From Gemmatimonadaceae bacterium (lineage in GTDB: Bacteria > Gemmatimonadota > Gemmatimonadetes > Gemmatimonadales > Gemmatimonadaceae): a DNA stretch of 8,713 nt. A program made the position numbers and the translations under genes. Positions 6,193 through 8,713 of the stretch are shown piece after piece. The stretch spans positions 1-8,713 of the forward strand of contig JALOPO010000064.1 in the NCBI GenBank assembly GCA_025453855.1, written 5' to 3'. Each line of letters opens with the position of its first letter. Within the stretch, counting starts at the first letter, position 1. The notes below the pieces were generated by a model. The model was not told the origin of the DNA. It searched no databases and saw only the letters and a program-made list of their open reading frames with translations.

Positions 6193-7698
6193 TCAGCCGT
6201 TCGGTGCCTCGCGCAGCGTGCGCCCGATCAGCGGTACCAGCGAGTCGCGCAGGTAGATGGGATCGAACCCGCGCCGTCCCTTCTCGTCGCGGAACCAGTC
6301 GAGCAGCACCTGCTCGTCTGGCGCCGCCTGTTCCTTGGCCTCGGCAAGTGCCTTGGCGCGAGCCTTCATCGCGAGATACAAGCGGCTTGCCCGCATCGCG
6401 GTGTCCGGACTGAGCGGATAGAGATCCTTGAAGCGAGCGAGGCTCTTGCCAAGCTTCGAGTCCGGCGGCACCAGCGACACGAGCGCCGTCGACTTCACGA
6501 TGTTCGCCGCATCGTTTGCCAGCGTGAAGTTCTTGTTCTCCACGGTCGATGCGTGCATCGACGTTGCGAAGAGTCGCTTCGGTGCGTCCGCCGGTGTGCT
6601 CCGGTTCCAGCGACTCCCCTGCGCACCGCGCGTCCGGGCGTTCGCGAGCGCCTCGATGCGCCGATCGTCGAAACCCTGCGCGATCAGGTAGACGATGTCC
6701 TGTCCGGCGAAGGCGTAGACGTCGAGGTTGCCACTGCGCATGCCGACGTGCACGAGCCGCTTGCCGGGATCCAGGACACGCTTGAGCAGGTAGAAGAGGC
6801 GCACTTGCGCTTTCTGCTCGCTGATCTGAAGCCGCGGTGCTCCTTCCTGCGCGCCCGCGTAGAAGTCTGCCCAGTGCGGATCGCTCCAGAACTTCCCGAT
6901 GAAGATGCAACCAGGGAAGCGTGTCGCATCCACGGCCGCGACATCGCCGGCCACGACCACCTGCCAGCCTCGCTTGCAGCATGCGTCCGCGAGCTGGGCG
7001 AGCCCCGTGACGCTGGAGTCACCGTAGACGTGGGGGCCGAGCTCGCCCCCCTCCGTCTTGTCCTTGCCGCTCGTTCGCCCCCACAGGACGACTACATGCT
7101 TGTCCACCGCAACCTTCTTCGCATCCCAGAACGCGAAGAGGACGTCGTCCGTGTCGAGGCGATCCTTGCCGCCTCGTATGACAGCGTGCAGCGCGGCACG
7201 GTTCTCACGCGTGGCCAGCGTCGCGAGCGCGTGCTCCGTCGACTTGTGGAGCAGCTGGTTGGCGAAGCCGGCTGCCTGGCACATGCCGGACACCAGGTCT
7301 CTCAGCCTCTCGCGCGGCCCCATCGTCGACTTGCCATGCGAAGTGTTTGCCGACTTCGCGCGACGGATCGCCTTCTCGTACGCGTCCAGAAGCGGGCCGC
7401 GCGCGGGCGGTGTCTCGAGGTTGCTGCGCGCGCCGTCAGGCAGCATGTACGGCTCCTTCAACAGGACGCCGGACAGGATGCGGATCCGTGTGGCCGCAAT
7501 CCCGAGTCGCACCAGCGCCTCCTGACACTTGGACGCCGGCTTGCCACCGTAGTCGAAGATCACGACCGCGCGCTGCTGGTTCGCGAGCATCGCGACGGCC
7601 ACGTGCGGCACGTCGCCCGTGGCGTCGCCGCCCATCACGTACGTCTCCGTGCATCCAGAAGACGACCGGAACTCCTTCAGCACTTCGAACAGCGGCAT
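6193..7698 (-). CDS. Uncharacterised 501-residue protein, possibly horizontally acquired
   Basis: I do not recognise the family. The start is ATG 7696-7698; the frame is closed by TGA 25 codons upstream and no ribosome-binding site is visible. There is no signal peptide or membrane segment. Residues 1-110 contain a hydrophobic strand (RAVVIFDYGG, 43-52). A second alpha/beta region spans about 185-350 with strand-turn motifs: HVVVLWGRTSG (201-211), ELGPHVYGDSS (219-229), WQVVVAGD (245-252), CIFIGKFWSDPHW (264-276) and LVHVGMRSGNLD (315-326). This alternation suggests a Rossmann or GT-B-like fold, perhaps a sugar-nucleotide-using enzyme or effector domain, but that is a guess. The C-terminus (438-497) is helical, ending in LLDWFRDEKGRRGFDP (465-480). 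GC is about 57-58% in two counted rows against 73-78% in neighbouring genes, which suggests transfer. A fragment homologous to its tail lies just downstream. Confidence 0.8.
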   Translation of the reverse strand: MPLFEVLKEFRSSSGCTETYVMGGDATGDVPHVAVAMLANQQRAVVIFDYGGKPASKCQEALVRLGIAATRIRILSGVLLKEPYMLPDGARSNLETPPARGPLLDAYEKAIRRAKSANTSHGKSTMGPRERLRDLVSGMCQAAGFANQLLHKSTEHALATLATRENRAALHAVIRGGKDRLDTDDVLFAFWDAKKVAVDKHVVVLWGRTSGKDKTEGGELGPHVYGDSSVTGLAQLADACCKRGWQVVVAGDVAAVDATRFPGCIFIGKFWSDPHWADFYAGAQEGAPRLQISEQKAQVRLFYLLKRVLDPGKRLVHVGMRSGNLDVYAFAGQDIVYLIAQGFDDRRIEALANARTRGAQGSRWNRSTPADAPKRLFATSMHASTVENKNFTLANDAANIVKSTALVSLVPPDSKLGKSLARFKDLYPLSPDTAMRASRLYLAMKARAKALAEAKEQAAPDEQVLLDWFRDEKGRRGFDPIYLRDSLVPLIGRTLREAPNG

Positions 7699-7763
7699 GG
7701 GTCGACTGGGCGTGCGAGGAATACCGCGCTGGTACGAGGGGCCGTCTTGCGATGCGGACCGGA

Positions 7764-7775
7764 CATGACATCATG
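7764..7775. promoter_or_regulatory. Small dyad in the divergent intergenic region
   Basis: CATGA and TCATG form a 5-bp inverted repeat with a 2-base spacer. It lies in the 121-base gap between the minus-strand 501-residue gene and the plus-strand dehydrogenase. The position suits an operator or promoter element, but arms this short can arise by chance. No convincing -35/-10 pair or ribosome-binding site was found in the gap. Confidence 0.2.
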
Positions 7776-7819
7776 CGTCGAAGCCGTGACGATCGCGCCA
7801 CCACCCTACCCCGCCCCCC

Positions 7820-8713
7820 ATGCGCACCCTCGTCTACGACACCCACTCCTACGACCGCACCTTCCTCGACGCCGCCAACGCGGGGCGGCACGAGCTGACC
7901 TACACCGCCGGCCGACGCCCACGTGATGGCGCGCCTCGCCGCCGGCGGCGTGCGCTGCATCGCGCAGCGCTCCACCGGCTACAACAACCTCGACCTCGAC
8001 GCCGCCACCGCGCACGGGATCACCTGCCTCCGCGTGAGCCACTACTCGCCGCACGCGGTGGCCGAGTTCGCGGTCGGGCTCCTGCAGACGCTCAACCGGC
8101 GCATCCACCGCGCCTGGAACCGCACCCGCGAGTTCAACTTCCGCCTCGCCGGCCTCCTCGGCCGCGACCTGCACGGGCGCACCGTCGGTATCGTCGGCAC
8201 CGGGAAGATCGGCGCCATCGCCGCGCGCATCATGCTCGGCTTCGGCTGCCCCGTGCTCGCCAGCGACGTGCGCGAGGACCCCGACCTCGTCGCGGCCGGC
8301 GTGCGCTACGTCCCGCTCGCGACGCTCCTGCGCGAGGCGGAGATCGTCTCGCTCCACGTCCCGCTCCTCCCCGAGACGCACCACCTCCTCGACGCCGAGT
8401 CGATCGCCACCATGCCGCGCGGCGTGACGATCGTGAACACCAGCCGCGGCGGCCTCGTCGACACGCGCGCCCTCGTCGCCGCCATCGAGTCGGGGCACGT
8501 GGGCGCGGTGGCGCTCGACGTCTACGAGGAGGAGGAGGGGAAGTTCTTCCGCGACCTCTCCGACGCGGTGATGGACGACGACGTGCTCGCGCGCCTCCTC
8601 TCCTTTCCCAACGTCCTCGTGACCAGCCACCAGGCCTTCTTCACGCAGGAGGCGATGACGACCATCGCCGCGACGACGATCGCCAACCTCACCGACATGG
8701 AAGAGGGGCGCAC
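7820..8713 (+). pseudogene. LdhA-like D-lactate / 2-hydroxyacid dehydrogenase, frameshifted and cut by the window edge
   Basis: It belongs to the D-isomer-specific 2-hydroxyacid dehydrogenases, which reduce 2-oxoacids such as pyruvate with NADH. It starts at ATG 7820 in one frame (MRTLVYDTHSYDRTFLDAAN, through HELTYT to about 7906). It then continues one frame later (DAHVMARLAAGGVRCIA, from about 7914) to the right edge. Compared with E. coli LdhA from memory, about 20-25 residues of the catalytic domain are missing at the junction, so this is an out-of-frame deletion rather than one lost base. The rest is intact: STGYNNLDLDAA; the NAD loop GTGKIG (8196-8213); catalytic Arg in NTSRGG (8445-8447), Glu in DVYE (8526-8528) and His in TSHQAF (8628-8630). 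Only the last few residues lie outside. A shortened product could start at ATG 7926 but would lack the N-terminal part of the substrate domain. A sequencing or assembly error is possible. Confidence 0.82.

Noticed and set aside
6101..6982. 293-codon minus-strand frame overlapping the 501-residue gene in another frame
   Set aside because: Arg/Gly-rich low-complexity translation fully inside the real gene and its downstream gap. Only its stop codon matters, as it bounds the orphan fragment.
6553..7926. 457-codon plus-strand frame opposite the 501-residue gene
   Set aside because: Its composition is Arg/Val/His-rich without motifs, and it crosses the intergenic gap and the start of the dehydrogenase. 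The minus-strand frame has sensible alpha/beta patterning and a homologous tail copy.
7806..8630. Minus-strand frame opposite the dehydrogenase
   Set aside because: It is the shadow of the LdhA-like gene, whose plus-strand frame carries GTGKIG, the catalytic Arg, Glu and His in the expected order.

Overview
This is a high-GC bacterial window. Hand-counted 60-base rows in most genes are about 73-78% G+C, and most coding is on the minus strand. The gene content is a pair of LVIVD-repeat secreted propellers beside a DUF305 protein, PRC-barrel/DUF2382 stress-type proteins, and an LdhA-like dehydrogenase. With the very high GC, this fits an environmental Gemmatimonadota-like or similar high-GC bacterium. 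The placement is an inference, because no rRNA or other phylogenetic marker is present.

Left third (1-3323, minus strand): a DUF305 protein with a His/Met-rich linker is followed downstream by a complete LVIVD-repeat protein (490-2460) and then by the N-terminal part of a close paralogue that runs off the left edge (1-338). All three carry N-terminal export signals, so the module acts outside the cytoplasm. Conserved histidines in both protein types suggest a metal-related role, but this is not proven.

Middle (3442-5736, minus strand): a small single-span membrane protein overlaps the start of a PRC-barrel + DUF2382 protein (GTGA overlap). A second DUF2382 protein lies 129 bases further on. 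A dense cluster of inverted repeats (3442-3545) separates this cassette from the DUF305/LVIVD module and probably holds its terminator.

Right (5924-7698, minus strand): a 501-residue protein of no family I can name, with clearly lower GC than its neighbours (57-58% in two counted rows), looks horizontally acquired. Just downstream lies a 54-codon orphan segment (5924-6088) homologous to the C-terminal tail of that protein, either a relic of a second copy or a tiny gene.

Right edge (7820-8713, plus strand): an LdhA/2-hydroxyacid dehydrogenase gene has intact NAD-binding and catalytic motifs. Its N-terminal domain is broken by an out-of-frame deletion of roughly 20-25 codons, and the gene runs off the window.

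No tRNA, rRNA, CRISPR array, insertion sequence or transposase was seen. The most unusual items are the unrecognised 501-residue protein with its orphan C-terminal copy, and the histidine-lined LVIVD propeller pair next to a His/Met-rich DUF305 protein.
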